Positions 45,247 to 59,041 of a stretch of DNA of 64,000 bases are shown here, in pieces. The number at the start of each line of letters is the position of its first letter. Within the stretch, counting starts at the first letter, position 1. A model generated the notes under the pieces. It saw only the letters and a list, made by a program, of their open reading frames with translations. It had not been told where the DNA came from and ran no database searches. The stretch comes from Psilocybe azurescens (Eukaryota > Basidiomycota > Agaricomycetes > Agaricales > Agrocybaceae), in the NCBI GenBank assembly GCA_023853785.1, contig JAJIRX010000649.1, positions 248,001 through 312,000 on the forward strand, read 5' to 3'. Both the position numbers and the translations under genes were made by a program.

Positions 45247-47530
45247 GGTGGGTGGATGGGAGTGAAGTGGAGGATCGACGACGACGACGACGGCGAGAAC
45301 AAGAGCGATGATGCCAGCCAACACCCACGAAACTTTCCGCTCACGTGATACTAATAGTAATAGTATGGGAGCCAATCGGGAGCTCGGCATTCTCTGTTAA
45401 GTTTCCTCCAATTGCACTCCGCCTCTGCATATGCCAATCATCATCTAACATGTACTTCTGTGGTTGTACAGCAGAAATAGAAGCAGAATCTCCGTGCCGT
45501 GGCTGAACAAAGGCTGGGCTGGGCTGGGCTGGCTGCGAGAGCGGTGTTTGTCTCATGCATTTTATTCGTTCTGCGTTTCATGGTGGTTGCATGGCTTTGT
45601 GCAATCTCAATCTCTGCGGTTACGGTTATGGCTCGCTCTGTGCATTGCTTTAGTGCTACGACTTCGGCTGATCAATCGGTCATGACTGTTTGTTCGTGGC
45701 TAGCTACGGTGTTTTGTGTTTTGTGTTTTGTGTTTCGTATTTCGTGTTTCGTGTTTCGTGCAACTGTGTGGCTCGTTCCTCCTCGGCAGCTGCATGCATA
45801 TATGATGTTCCATCGCACATCTCCACCTCCGCTATCCCACCGATCCATCCCCGCACCCCGTCCCACCTTTCGCAGCCCACTCCGCCCCGCCTCCTTCCCC
45901 AGTCTTCCTGCATACTCCGCCTCCAATCACACCCCGCCAGCGAGTCCAGTCCAACACAAACCAACCCAGCCCACACCACAACGACAAGGACCGGAATTGG
46001 AACTGCGCTCCTCGCATGGCTTCAGTGGCGCATATACCTGCTCTTGCTGGCTGGTTCACACAGATACTGGCTTCCTGATCCTGATTCTCTCCGATCGAAG
46101 TGCCGCACCACAATGGCAATTGCGCGACGCATATTCACAGCCAGCATCCTGCAGCCCATATCCCCTCCAGGCCCGGGGTCCCCTGAGCGATGAGCGATGT
46201 ACTTTTTGGTGGGCTTCCTGCTCTTGTACTTGATACAGTAGAGGGAGGGAGAGGCAGAATCTTCGTTCTTTGTGGGGCGGCTTCCGAACAAAGGCGCAGG
46301 CAAAGGTGGACTGCGAGCACGAGCGAGCGAGCGATTGGTGTTTCGTTTGTTCTTTTCTTTTTTGCTGCCTACGCTACGCGTGCGGGTGTGTGCGATTGCT
46401 TTGCTTAATGCAGTTAGATCTCTGGTGTTTTCGTGTTTTCGTGCAATCGTTTGATGCTCGACTTGTTATGTACGCCCCCGCGCCCCGGCAGCCCGCTCAT
46501 CATGCTGCATTGCATATCGCATATCTCCGCCTCTACCTCCACAATCCATGCAGCTCAACGCTCAGCTCATACAGAACATGTGCTCGCGATACCTTACTAG
46601 ATACCAAATCCTATCAGCGGGGATCACTTATGTATAGTCTACGGCGTCTCTTATCCAGAAATGGCCTCTTTCAGGGTCTTAGAGTCTTGCTGGCTAGATA
46701 GCTAGACACCTCGTCCTGTTTACCTCGCAGCCCATCCCGCCTCTGCCTCCGCACGAGCCATATGCATGCGCTCGCGCTCGTGTGTAGGACGATCGATCTT
46801 CATCCCGTCATCGTCATTGATCCTACCTACCAGTCCATGGTGCAGTCCACCACGAACCAAAGCCAAAGGAAAATAATGCGTTTCATTTCCATTGAAGTGG
46901 ACGGGAGTCGAGCGTCTGCGGCCGGGTTCGAGCCCTGAAGTGTTCGTTTCGTGCAATCGTGCGACCGTCATGATGATGCTCTCTGTGTTTCTGGAGCTGG
47001 ATGTACTGTAGATAGTCCGTCTGTCTTCGGTAACGATTCGCTTTCGGTGTTCAGTGCTACGCCCGATATTTTTAATTTCACGGTCTCACCCCCAGCGCCT
47101 TACGAGTATTTCCCAGACATTGATCTGCACGAAGGTCGCAGCAGCTTGAATAGGCTAGACAGCATTAGAATACCATGCCTGTACCTGGGGCCCCGACCTG
47201 TGATGGCGACTACGGCACAAGTCCATTCGTCACGACTGAAACCCTGCGTTTCTCTTGCTACAGGGGTTTTCAAGATCAATCCCGTCTCGTCGCACATGCA
47301 TAAAGGGAAAAAAAAGATGCACAAAAATAAACGAATTATGTGGCAACGACTAAATATACATTTTTGTAAAAAGTGTTCGCAAAAACGCCGAAAACGCGGA
47401 TATCATCCATCCCGCCTCCATACCCGAGGCGAGAAAGTAGTGGTTGTATAGTAACGACTGTAACGTAACTGACGCGCGAAAATAAACGGGTATTCCCATG
47501 GCAGTCCGATCCAAATCTATACCCTGCCAT
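45247..47530. other. Gene-free spacer with low-complexity stretches
   Basis: Several open frames exist (45499-46233 is the longest) but none has a credible protein composition, splice pattern or motif. A tggctgggctgggctgg run lies near 45520. Confidence 0.4.
45709..45765 (+). repeat. gtgtttt/cgtgttt tandem repeat
   Basis: About seven units of 7-8 bp (tgtgttt, then cgtgttt) in direct tandem. Confidence 0.75.
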
Positions 47531-47531
47531 T

Positions 47532-48522
47532 TCAGGCCATGAAGAATGCGAGCGCAGCTGCGGACAGCCCGAGGAGGGAGCTGGCGACGACGCCCTTGGA
47601 TGCCGAGCTGGGCGACGTGGGGGAGGCGCCGCCGCTTGGTGGCGCGGTGTTGGACGGCTGCGCGCCGCCGCTGGAGCCTGCGCCCGCTCCCGAGCCGGTG
47701 GCGGAGGCGATGGGGCCGGTGTAGGCAGTGGCGCCGCTCGGGATGGGACCAATTCCAGCTGAGGCAGACGCGCCAATGCCGACGAGGCCACCTTGACTTT
47801 GCTGCATTAGTAGAAAGGACATGCGATGAGACGGGGACTTTGTGCGGATATTGAGAGGGAGATGGGTACGTACACCGGATCCCTTTTGGCCGAGGCTCTG
47901 AGCGTTCTTGAGGAAAGTGGCGAAGGTATTTCCGGATGCGGGCGCGTTAATGGCACCAACCATTCCTAGAAAAGTATAGAGTAAGCAAATAGAACATAGA
48001 AACTAGAGATTATAGAATAGAAGAACGCACCAGCACCGCAATGTGGGCTAGGAAGAAGCTGCTTGCAGAAGAACCAGATAGCTATTGAAGAAGGTTAGGC
48101 CTGAACGAGAATAGACATGGGAGAGTACTAAGACTGACGTTTCGAGTCGTTGGTGATAGTAATGTTGAACTCTGGGACAGGCGACGGTGTGCTTGGGATG
48201 AACACCCATCCAGAGTCGAATCCTCCAGCGGCGGGATTACATGGGTCCGCGAACAGCGACTGTGTTACTGAGTGGTTTCCAGGACTATGATAGACAACGA
48301 CGAATAAGCAATGGTTCCCTATAGAGAATCGATACATCATGGAAGGAAAGCAACTCACGCTCCAGTGAACTGGAAGGTAATAGTGGTACCGTTGGTAGCG
48401 TTGAAGTTATTGGGCTTGAACTGGAAGATGCCTCCTGGGTCTGAAGCAGTGAAGCCAACAGTCACGACCTGCTGCGCCGAGGCAGCGGCAACGAGCGACA
48501 AAAGTCCTGCAGTGAACAACAT
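47532..48522 (-). CDS. Secreted GPI-anchored cupredoxin (plastocyanin-like)
   Basis: Exons 48522-48359, 48284-48139, 48081-48031, 47965-47874 and 47801-47532 join in frame without breaks. A signal peptide (AGLLSLVAAASAQQ) is followed by a cupredoxin fold: VTVGFTASDPGGIFQFKPNN, a His in PGNHSVTQS, then FFCKQLLPSPHCGAGM, giving the type 1 copper set His-Cys-His-Met. The C-terminal 80 residues are Ser/Gly/Ala/Pro-rich and end in a hydrophobic tail (VVASSLLGLSAAALAFFMA), which fits GPI anchoring. Such extracellular serine-rich cupredoxins occur in fungal cell walls; their redox partners are unknown. The last intron must use the gtacgt donor to keep frame. Confidence 0.9.
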
Positions 48523-51500
48523 ATCGTAAAGTATTTTATCGATGTGGAAGGGAGAAGGGGAGCGAGCAACTGGGCTTAGTCCAAGAAGTGGGCAACTAAA
48601 AGATCGAACCACGCCCGCTATTTGACCAAAATCCCAATCCCATCCATAGGTAGCGTGACTTGAGGCAAAATTGTTGTCAAGATTCAGATCCAGGAAGAAC
48701 CCGCCCAGAAACGTTTGATGGCGTCTGTAAGTTTCATTAGAGATGACAGAGCAGACACGGAAGGCAGAACGTCACTACAAGAATAGCCCATTTCTAATAT
48801 TATCCCCAGCCTACATACCGCAAAAGGTGCGAATTTACCCATACCCCTCCACTGCAGCGATCAGGCTATTCATATCCAGCCTATCTTCTGTGAGAACACT
48901 CCCACGCGGTAGTAAAGCAAGTAACGAGGGTGTTGTACATCCTTTGATCTATAACTGCGGTCCTGTCATGTCATCACCTGAGGTATATTTGCGCTGGATT
49001 TCATCCAAAACACGAAGGGAGAACCTGAGCGCTAGGAGTGAGGCGCGGCTTACGATCAGGGTTAAGAGGAGAAGAGGGTCTGCAGGCAGACTTACTGACA
49101 ACAAATGCGTCATCTACTTCCGCGGGCTGAGAAAAATGTCCCGTGGGAATCAACGATTCAGAGGCAGCTATTGGATCCGACAATTTGCATTTGACTGCCC
49201 ATGTCAATGCTTCAACAGTGTGGTGAGCTGAGGCTGGGAAGAACGGAAGTGCTAACTAATTCCATACAATGGATGTCGTTGCTCTATATCTTATTTGTGA
49301 TCGAAACTTCGATGGATGGATGGAAGAACGCCCGTGTCAAATTTCTATCTCCAACTCAACTCAACTCTATTGATGTTAGCTGTACACCTCCGTTGCAATC
49401 ACGTCCCAACTTGCATAAGCATCTCGAACAACATTGCATCCATCCATATAGCCATACTGATATGATTGGACAGCTGAAAGTGGTCATATTCCGATTTCTT
49501 GCCATTGCTTACTCACTCCATTTCGTTGATGTCCGGTGGAGCGATGCGTTGGGAGAGCTACAACCCCTAGCGGCGTGTTTTATCTTTTGAGTTTTGATTG
49601 GGTACGTACGTATGCCGACCACGCTCAGTAATGGCGCTCCACTCCTCAGCTTCTACCCTGCGTGTGCGCTACGGCGAGCTCAATGGCCGGTAGCCTTGGG
49701 GCAAGAGCGTGAGAGACGCAGCGGCAAGACCAACACACGCGTGCGAGGCATTATATGTGATTTACGTCAAGAATGTGTTTGTAAGTAGGACGACGCCAAT
49801 CACGATGATGACGCCGCGCGTCCACCGTCCACCGTAATGCCACACAGTCATCACTTGACTGGTCACGATCACCTACTCGACACTAGGCTAAGATATCTCC
49901 TGAGAGCCATTCTCTAGACACGGTGATGGGTCCCGGATAGTTCCCGAGCCTACCTATCTACATACATATGGCCTCAGCTCGTCAAGAATAAGTAGGCTGT
50001 ACGTACACTAATCCCGTTTTTACGACTACACACAATATAGCTCAAAGCTCTAGTGTAATATAAACTCCTGACTGCGACTGCGCAATGCTCAGAATGCGGT
50101 GCTATGGCGTATTCTTGGTACGCTCGATGCCCACCACGGCTCGTCCAAACCTCTAACGCGATAGAATCTCGGGGATGGTTGATAATTCAAGGTCTATAAT
50201 CCAGGAACAATCTCCATCAGCGTCCTCGGGCCTCGAGGAGATATGTAAGCTGTCACTTGCTCACCTTAGTTGATCTCCGGAACAGCGCCAAAGCAATACG
50301 CATCACTATCGATTATGATAATCTAAAAATAGATTTGTGCTAACGGCTGTAGCTGATATGCCCTTCTTCGCCGCGCCGTTTTGTATGCTCGGAGGGGTTT
50401 ACATGCATATAATTTCATCGTAATTACTCTAGGGTTGGTCGCAATGAGTAGCGGGCTTTCTTTCGTTTTTAAGTTCAGGCATGGCGATCATGAATAAGCC
50501 AAGGCCTCACCCTTCCTGCGTTGCATCGAAGCCGGCTACCAGACGGATCTCGTTTGCGTCACTGTACATTAACGTTTACACCGAATTGTCTGGTCTTCTT
50601 AAGCGTACATTGCCCGTGCTCCATGCGTTAGAGCTCACCTAAGAGGTACATTATTTCATGAACAACATTTGACCTCGTTAAAATCGAGCGGCTGACCCAA
50701 GTCCTATCTATGAAAAATCTGCTTCATATACATTTTAGTCCTGCGCAGTACGTCTAATTTCTTAACTCCTATTAATGTAATCTTCTTATAACACGAAAAT
50801 AGACATTTGATATGCTAATAATATTGCGAAGGGAAAAAATATGTTAACACGGAAAGCATCCGAGTGATATCATCGACATCGGAGCGGCATCGCAATGCAG
50901 TCGTGGGTGTGGCGAAGGAGAAATTGGTCCGTCTCACCACACTGAAGGGGCGGTGAATCGAGAAGCTGCGGTATGCTGTGATTCCCTTGTCATGATATCT
51001 AAATGCTGTATCCATTAGTCGGACTGGCGTACAATAGTAATCTGACAAACTGCGATGTAGCTGTGCCTCGGGAATATCGGATACTAGGTAATTATCCACC
51101 ACGGAAAACACCCTTTAATCGAGAAATTTAGGGTTGAAAGCTAGGGTTACATACTTCTAGCATGGTCGCAATTTTTCGGCTTCAGTCCAGCAAGCTTCTC
51201 TCTAGAGATATTAATACAAAGACCGCCTTCATTAATACCTTCGTTAATTGGCATGCAAAGCAAGGCCTTTAGCGCCTAGCGACCTTCCTAATACAATTTA
51301 TTTTATCAAGCACTCCACGCTATCGAAAAAATGCAGTATCTGTGACCATGCTTACAAGTATGTCATCCGTGCATCAAACGAGCTGGACGTCAGGCGGTTA
51401 TCTCGGCACCGACGTCTGGTACTCGAGAGAACATCATGTTAGTGGGCAACTTTCATTTTTATGTCAATTGACAAGAAGAGAATGAATCGCAATGCATCTG

Positions 51501-53160
51501 TGCAGTGGCGATAAACGAGAGGTTATGCACCAGTGACGACATTAGATGCCTCAATATACTTTAATTTTCTCCGTCGAATCTGATTTGCCTGACATTCATT
51601 TTAGACACAACAAACGAGAGCTATAACTGATACAAGATATAGGCGATCAGAAAGGCCAAATATATATTAAGGCATAATCACACCGTAGCACCTCTCTCTA
51701 CTGTTTGGCCCTGCCACAAAGGAGCATATACGACGTTTCAAAAAAAAAGTATGGCAGTAAAGGTAGGAGAAATACTCATATAAACTTAGTCCATTCTCTC
51801 AGATACTGTTTCGAAAGCCGTCCCTATGGAACACCGCCTCGCCACTGTGCCGCACTGCACAAAGCACCAATACTGTGAGTATCGATTGATGGTCAATCAA
51901 CGATCAATCCATGAAAGTAATTGATTCCAGAAAATGGATTGCAACATAGTGATACAATGTACATTCCTCGTCGATATAGTCTCACGGTCTTGCCAGTAGA
52001 CCAACCCACCAAGAAATATTGCCATCGGATGGTTGCGAGCTTATACATCTAGTTACACTATAGTACACAAATAAAGCAGCGTCCACTAACCAAAATAAAA
52101 CGACAGCATAATACGCACCGCTGTCTATCCGATATCCGAAGTGGAACACAGAAGAGAAGGGGAAAGCGGATATGAGAACCGTGTTATATGACACGGTGAA
52201 TTTTTCTACCCCGCCCTCGCTTCTTGATATTTGGATACTGGATGATGATCGGGTATCTGTCAACGTGTTAGGGCCTTGTGGTCTGGTGGTGATATCATAA
52301 AGACAACGAAGGACAGCGCGTAGAACAGGAAGAGTCGTTCCCAAACTCGCTGCTCTTTAATAGATTCTGTACGCCCCCTGTATGCGGACCCTGCGTACAG
52401 TGGGCGAAGTTTATATATGCGAGCGAAATGGAGCCAAGCAAGGCCAGGAAATGGACGCTCAGGGAGAGAAGGGCAGGGGCACTAGAATAGAAGGATATCT
52501 GGATTCATATCTCTTACAGAGGCAAGGGTAGGTCCAGTATCATCTTCATTTCTCCATGTCCATAGCTAGGGCTGTATCTTGCAGCATCTGCATTGTACTT
52601 AGCGTGTGCTGGTGGATACAGAAGGCCATTGTGGGTAATATCAAGGGTTCAAAATACAAGCGTGCCATGGGGTGCGAAGATCAAGTCGGACGATGTCATC
52701 AAAGGCGGATCTACAAGAAGGAACAATGGTACATGTCGGGGTTCAATGTCAAATGTTCAAGGTGTAGACAAGACGCAAATCTACGAACGTCTACTTTCTG
52801 GTGGTATACATGCGGGGTCTTAGGCTCTGACAACGGTGGGTCAATTGAGTCTCGTATGAGAGCAGCCGGGTACAATACGGAGATCAACTTGAGTGATGTG
52901 TGAAGATTGCTATAGCGTTGAAAAGGTTGGAGCCTGGTTTAAATTTTGACATCGAGGGATCTGTGAGGGTGAGCAAACGATTACTACCATAGCTAAAGCT
53001 GAAAGAGGCAGAGGCTTACTATTCGAACAGATCTCTGATTCCTTCTGTTACGAATTGAAGACATAATGAAACAACAGGTCAGTCAGACTTGGACTGGCTG
53101 CCGGATATCAGGGTGATTGAAATCATTTTCTCAGTAATATTCATTCATGGAACATGAAAG
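48523..53160. other. Long region without a recognised gene
   Basis: Open frames at 48743-49231, 50815-51111 and 51982-52344 (minus, with a hydrophobic SGAYYAVVLFWLVDAALFV stretch) were read and could not be assigned or joined. A decayed membrane protein around 52.0-52.4 kb is possible. Confidence 0.35.
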
Positions 53161-53169
53161 TGCGTACCT

Positions 53170-53670
53170 GTTAATAGCGGAGTGGAGGCATACGCGAAGA
53201 TGAAGCGGAGAAGGGCAACACACCCGGTAAATGGCTTAGCAGTACTCGAGTATATGTGGGTTCTCGGGATGCAGTGCAATGAATTCACAACGCACTGATC
53301 ATAGGCAGCTTCATTGTTCCAATCAGAATATCAGCATCGTCTCGACAGCGCGTTTGATAAGGCATGCAAGGGAGAGGAGCTTATCGCGAAGGTGGTAACC
53401 GGTGATGGCTGGGAATATGGATAGGGCGCATGCGACCCCGTTTTGAATGGTAGAGAGAAAGAGTATACGCTATTCCCAGGCTCATTCATCCACCTCTTTC
53501 TGTATTCTCATCTTCTCTGCTCGCAGGCGCAGATAAAACCCCTCCTCCCACATCATCTAACTGTTCTGGGCGTATGTCCACTGCTTCCCTCACCACCCTC
53601 AAAGACCTCGCCATGTCCACCATCCCTCCGGGATGGAAAATATGTTTATACCAGCACACGATAACCACAC
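53170..53670 (-). pseudogene. Left outer paralogue of 63470-63880
   Basis: Minus-strand pieces read RPEQLDDVGGGVLSAPASRE, NGVACALSIFPAITGYHL and GCVALLRFIFAYASTPLLT before a gtacgc donor. The last two are hydrophobic and suggest a multi-pass membrane transporter 3' part. The same pieces occur on the plus strand at 63470-63880. Family not established. Confidence 0.4.
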
Positions 53671-54322
53671 AGACTTATTGTGGCCATATCACACGTACCC
53701 GCCTCACCCGACTGTCTCCTTTAGCTGTCTCGAGTAACTAGTAATCCAGCTCCAAGAGTCAAAGCACCCTCGCACGCGCGCAAACCGCGAACGTGGTCAG
53801 CACTCCGCCTTGCACGAATGTCGTCTGTAAGAGGAAGACAGGAGAAAGCCGTAGCCCATCGACCGTCGTGGTCATGGAGGATGCCTCATTTAGGCGTCCT
53901 TTGTCTTACTTGTTAGTAAAAATGATAGAGTATTACCCTGTGAAGTATATGGTCTCTAGCATAACTCCATAACCACTTGCCTCCTCGGCCTCATCCATCA
54001 TCCTCCGCAGATGATTTCCGCTGTTTCTTGTAATTCACTGATTGAACTCGGTGGGATCTGCTTCCCGTTATTCATGCATATACGGGATTGATGGCAGCAT
54101 TACTCTCACATGCTGTTTGCCTTTGCAGGGACTTTTCGGGTGCGATTTTGAAAAGAGGAAATGAAACGGTACAAATGGAGTCGCATATCAGGTGTGTGGC
54201 TCGATAACACAGTAGGTGCGGACGGATTCACAAACAGCAGAAAATCTTGTACCGGTGGACAAAGTGACACATAGCGAAGAAATCAAACACATATTGTGCA
54301 TTGTGAAAAGCAGGTACAGATG

Positions 54323-57224
54323 TAAAGTTACAGGTTTAACGACGTCCCCAACGAGTCAGAGCGTCAATAATGGCGTTCGGTGACTAATCCTTGCTAATCA
54401 CGACCTGCTTAGTTGCCAAGTCAATCGATACATTCCACTCGCTGAATGAAGGGAGTGCAATAAGATTCTCTTCAAACAAAAGAGGAGATTGAATGTTGCC
54501 GCGGATCAATTCAGTGGCTACGATCCAGGAAAGTTTACATGTCAGTTGGGTGATGGTAAACAGAAGTTTGTTGATACCATACCTTTGTAATCGCTGACAG
54601 CGTAGATCTTCAGTTTGGGAGTGAGTTGAGCAGCGAGCGTGCTGCCAACACTAGTTGAGGTTAAAGGCAATGATTATTAGTTGTGAAATCATGGATGGAA
54701 AGAAGAAGACCGTACGCAATGTCCTTCCACATGAGAGTAGGCTCAATCTTATTACCAGCCTTGTTAAAGAATCCCTGGAGAGACGTTGTCAGGCGGAATG
54801 AGTGTAAGTAGGAACCAAATGTCTTACAACTCCAATTTCGGCAGGTCGAGCGGCTTTATTAACGCATTGCAAGGCACCTGGGTCTCCGGCTACAGCTTCG
54901 GTGAGATAGTTGGAGCTCTGATCCTCCTTGGTCATCAGTGTGCACGTTTGCCCAGTCTATAAATCGATGGTGAGATATAGTAAGATATGACAGAACCCCG
55001 TCGTTAATTACCTGGCAACGCTGCGCGTTAGAGGCGGCGACGAGGTTTCCAGAGTGCACCTATATAGTTCCGATGCATATCCAGCCTGTTGAACATAGCA
55101 TATCGGTCGAAGACCCACCTGTGGGACCAAAAATCCAGTGTCGGCAGTGTACTCAACGGTAGCCGCACTAATACCAGAAGAGGTGAAGGTGAGGACCTCT
55201 GACAATCTCTTGTAAATCAACAGATCACGAATATAAATGCGATAAACTCTCACTCCAGCAAACAGGGAAGAGGTCTTTGAATAATTCGCCGTTTTTGGGA
55301 GGCTCGAACATCAGTAGAAGGGTGATGTCCTTGCCGAGGTCGGCGGAGCTGAAGTTAAGGGCTCTGAAGTTACCGGACATGTTGAAGAGCTGGATTTGAT
55401 TGCGAGAATGTGGGACCGAATGAGGATACTCGCTCAACCACTCCTCCCATTTTATAGATGGTCATCATCGAGGGAACCAGTTACATGTCCAATGTAGGAT
55501 GGTGGAATACAAGGTGGCCCTGTCTTCCATGACAATCTCAAATTGAGTCTTGTCTGTCATTCGTAACATGTCTACACGATCTTGAGCTCGGAGAGTCAAA
55601 CGCCCGAGACAAACACATCCGCGTACTCGAGAACAGGGTGCTTAACGTAGCGATGCCACAGTAATTCGCCTCCAGTGAACTTCGTATATGCATCTACACG
55701 TAAAATCGAATTCTGTGGTACTTACATGAACTATATCACGAGCCATGTCTGTTCCATCGATCATATAGTGACGAGAACTTCACAGATATTAACCTTCTAG
55801 AAAACGAAAGGAACATACGTGAATCATATCTTATCGAAGGCCTAACTAGCCGTTCTCTGATGCAATCGACGAACGTGGGTTTTCAGACGCATAGTGGCAA
55901 TGTGCTGAACAATGCTGTACTTGAATGGAAGCCATCTGAACTCCATGAAGATATTTATCAGCCTTATCTTTCGATAGGGTCCCAATCGAACAAAATAGGT
56001 GGGCATCACAATTCATGAATGGAAGCCAACCCTAGGAAGTCGTACTCAGTTGTTTACAATCCACGGAAGGCGACAATGACTATGACTCGCTTACCAAAAA
56101 TTGTTGTAATATTAGGGAACACAACACCTGTACAAGACGCCATTAATATAAATTTAATCGAGCTGGTACGTCTTCCGAATAGTACTTTTAGCACACCTCG
56201 GCCCCGTTGTCTGTAACCCGTAGCTTTGGCTTGCCTTTGACATATATATGTAATTGTATCATATCTGATAACCCAAAGCTTTGGCGTTCTCTGATAGGCT
56301 CAAAGAAATTAATATGCGGTTCGATGTATCAACCAAATGGTCCCTGCACAGTTCGTCTGAATCAGGATCTGAACATCTAATCATTCTCGCTTTGCATAAT
56401 CTCCTGCAACAGCCGAGATCAATCGACAGGGTTTGTTCTTCTGGAGTCGACCTTCAGTCCTTCCACGGAAGCTTCGGGCGGCTCTTCTTTAGGGAGTTTG
56501 GGCATCAATTTTTGAATGTTTTGTTCTATCTAGCCTGAGATACAAAAATAGCTCTCTGTCTATGGATCACCTCCTTGAGCCAGTGTCAACGTTCATACCT
56601 AATGCTTCCAGACAAAGCATTTACAAGACAGAAGTCAAGAGGTCATCAAAGATATAAAGTGAAGGACTATAAAGCTACCACTTGACATCGCATATTCACA
56701 GACAATGCCGATACCGACTAATGCCGCGCGTACATGAAGATGGTTTCGTTCCATATACTGCATATGTAATATTGATAGAAGGTCTGGTATACGCAATATA
56801 GCGACTTTATCAACTAGCATCGAGATGTTACAATCACACCTGGTCAATTGTAGTTTTACCAGTTTCCTGATCATAGGATAGATTCCATTCAGTTGATGGC
56901 GAGAGATCGTTGAGATCTCTTTCCCAAACAATGTTCGATTCAATCTCGTCGCTGATCATTGCGCTGCCTATAATTAACCTGGGTCACAAAATAATTCTGT
57001 ACGAAGCTAAGTGTATCATACCTTTGTAATCGCTCACTGCATAAATCTTCAATTTGGAAGTGGGATAAACCGACAGGATAGAGTCTCTACTATACGACGA
57101 TGAAGCAGAATTTAGTATCTGAAAACTGCCTGAGGACGAAAACGCCTACTCAATACATTTCCAAACAAAGATGGGTTCAGCTTTGGTACCCGCAGCATTA
57201 TAAAATCCCTTGTACACCGAATTA
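54323..57224. repeat. Left arm of a 2.9-kb palindrome
   Basis: Every position x in 54323-57224 corresponds to the complement at 115875 minus x (58651-61552). All six open frames compared across the arms have identical translations, and the stretches I read base by base agree. At 54322 the match drops abruptly to about 65-70 percent. Confidence 0.95.
54384..55380 (-). CDS. Unrecognised 214-residue protein A, left-arm copy
   Basis: This is the exact mirror of the gene at 60495-61491: seven exons, all introns with GT-AG ends, coding 214 residues. See that entry for domains. Because its surroundings are identical for more than 900 bp on both sides, expression differences between the copies can only come from beyond the arms. 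Confidence 0.85.
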
Positions 57225-57956
57225 ATACCTATTTGAACGAATTTTGCGTCAAGATTTGTCCTACAAGTCCAATTTTGGCTGGAGCCTCAGTGTCGTTGAT
57301 GCATTTCATGATGCCCGGGGTGCCGACCTCGGCTTCGGTAAGGAAACTGACTCCCTTTTCATTCACCTTGAGTGTACATTGTTCCCCCAACTTGGGCTGA
57401 GGATGAGTTTAAATGTACTACAGCGTACACAACCGTGATATACCTCACAAGCTTGCGCGTTGGCGGAAAAGACAATGTTGCCGCTGTTCATCTATAGATG
57501 TTATTAAATTTCAGTTTAGTGCCGATATGCAATACAGACGCACTTGTGGGACTATAAAGGCAGCTCTCCCAGTGAACACAATCACGGCTGAACTGGTACC
57601 GGTGGCGGTAAACGAAACAACCTCTGATGGAGAACCATAAGACAGATGAGTGTTGAGCATCAAATGTAATCCACTTACTCCAGGCGACAGGGAAAAAATC
57701 AGTAAAGATTCTGCTAGCGTCCTTCGGGGGGTCGAATACGAGTAACAGGTCGATGTCATGGCCAAGATCTTTGGATAGAAACTCGAGCCTTCGGCCCTCG
57801 ACAGCATCGAAATCAGCTGCAGTGAAGGGATTGATGTCCCTAGTGGTGCGAACATCGCCAACGGTGAGATGGATGGACAGTATGGAGCAAACAGAGGTCT
57901 TACTTTTCGCTCACGGAGGAATTGTCAGAAGTGATTGTTCGTTTAGCTTCGGTCAT
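56834..57956 (-). CDS. Unrecognised protein B, paralogue of protein A
   Basis: ATG 57956 opens MTEAKRTITSDNSSVSEK, and after a 60-odd-bp intron follow DINPFTAADFDAVEGRRLEF, KDLGHDIDLLLVFDPPKD, FPVAW, VVSFTATGTSSAVIVFTGR, AAFIVPQ, MNSGNIVFSANAQACE, CTLKVNEKGVSFLTEAEVG, GFYNAAGTKAEPIFVWK, KLKIYAVSDYKG and EWNLSYDQETGKTTIDQV. Every block aligns with protein A, with an extra N-terminal exon of about 18 residues. There is no signal peptide. The 5' half lies in the palindrome loop (unique) and the 3' half in the left arm, so only this copy is complete. Function unknown; the repeated short beta-like segments suggest a compact beta-rich cytosolic protein. Confidence 0.75.
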
Positions 57957-58650
57957 GTTGAAAAACTTGTAAAAATTTCAGAGTGTTGGCATAGGATGGT
58001 AGTGCGGTGTGCCTTGCCCTTTGGTCCTTTATATCGATGATCAGAATTTTTGGAACCGATTACATAGAGGTTTTAGAATACCAGGTCAACGCTAGACACC
58101 TGTATTCAATTCATCCGAGTTCAATTCTGTCTGACATCAATGACATCTTCCATACGTTCCCTGAAATTCAATGAACTGGCCGTAATAGCCAGGTCACGCC
58201 GAGTTTGCAAGGCAATGGTGGGGCACGATCCGTACGCAGAGCCCCTGAGTATTCTGTACGATATCGTCTTCATTTTGTCATTTTTAGTGCCCACACTAGG
58301 TCCAACCTAACAACATTTACCTATGCAAAAATAGCGGGAACATTCCACCATTGTTCATTCCAGACCAATCAATTATTGTAACATGCTGAGAGTGGAACTG
58401 TCTCTCTCATTTGATGGATATGGCGGTTGGAAGTATAGTCAAATTGCACTGTCGTTTTTGAACATAGTCCACTCTATAGCCTTGTACTCGATGCTCGAAC
58501 CGTGCGGTGTAAATGAGCCAAACGGAGATTCGATGTACTGGAGTATGCGGAAACCCTGTAATTAGATTGCTTGTTCTTGCCTGCCTCATTAATAATTATC
58601 TTATTAAGTGTCATCAGTTGTGCGTCATGGAGTATAACTAAAATATGTAC
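57225..58650. other. Palindrome loop, 1.43 kb
   Basis: It contains the 5' half and promoter of gene B. From 57960 to 58650 no further gene was recognised. Confidence 0.8.
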
Positions 58651-59041
58651 TAATTCGGTGTACAAGGGATTTTATAATGCTGCGGGTACCAAAGCTGAAC
58701 CCATCTTTGTTTGGAAATGTATTGAGTAGGCGTTTTCGTCCTCAGGCAGTTTTCAGATACTAAATTCTGCTTCATCGTCGTATAGTAGAGACTCTATCCT
58801 GTCGGTTTATCCCACTTCCAAATTGAAGATTTATGCAGTGAGCGATTACAAAGGTATGATACACTTAGCTTCGTACAGAATTATTTTGTGACCCAGGTTA
58901 ATTATAGGCAGCGCAATGATCAGCGACGAGATTGAATCGAACATTGTTTGGGAAAGAGATCTCAACGATCTCTCGCCATCAACTGAATGGAATCTATCCT
59001 ATGATCAGGAAACTGGTAAAACTACAATTGACCAGGTGTGA
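58651..59041 (+). pseudogene. Truncated copy of gene B in the right arm
   Basis: The right arm starts just before the exon GFYNAAGTKAEP and continues to the TGA at 59039-59041. The 5' half (start codon, first exons and promoter) is missing, so no normal product can be made. Confidence 0.85.

Noticed and set aside
45499..46233. 244-codon open frame on the plus strand
   Set aside because: Composition is Ser/Pro/Phe repeat-like, driven by the gtgttt repeat; no splice or motif support.
46921..46936. ggttcgagccc resembling a tRNA T-loop (pol III B box)
   Set aside because: No A box, anticodon stem or acceptor pairing could be found at the right distance.
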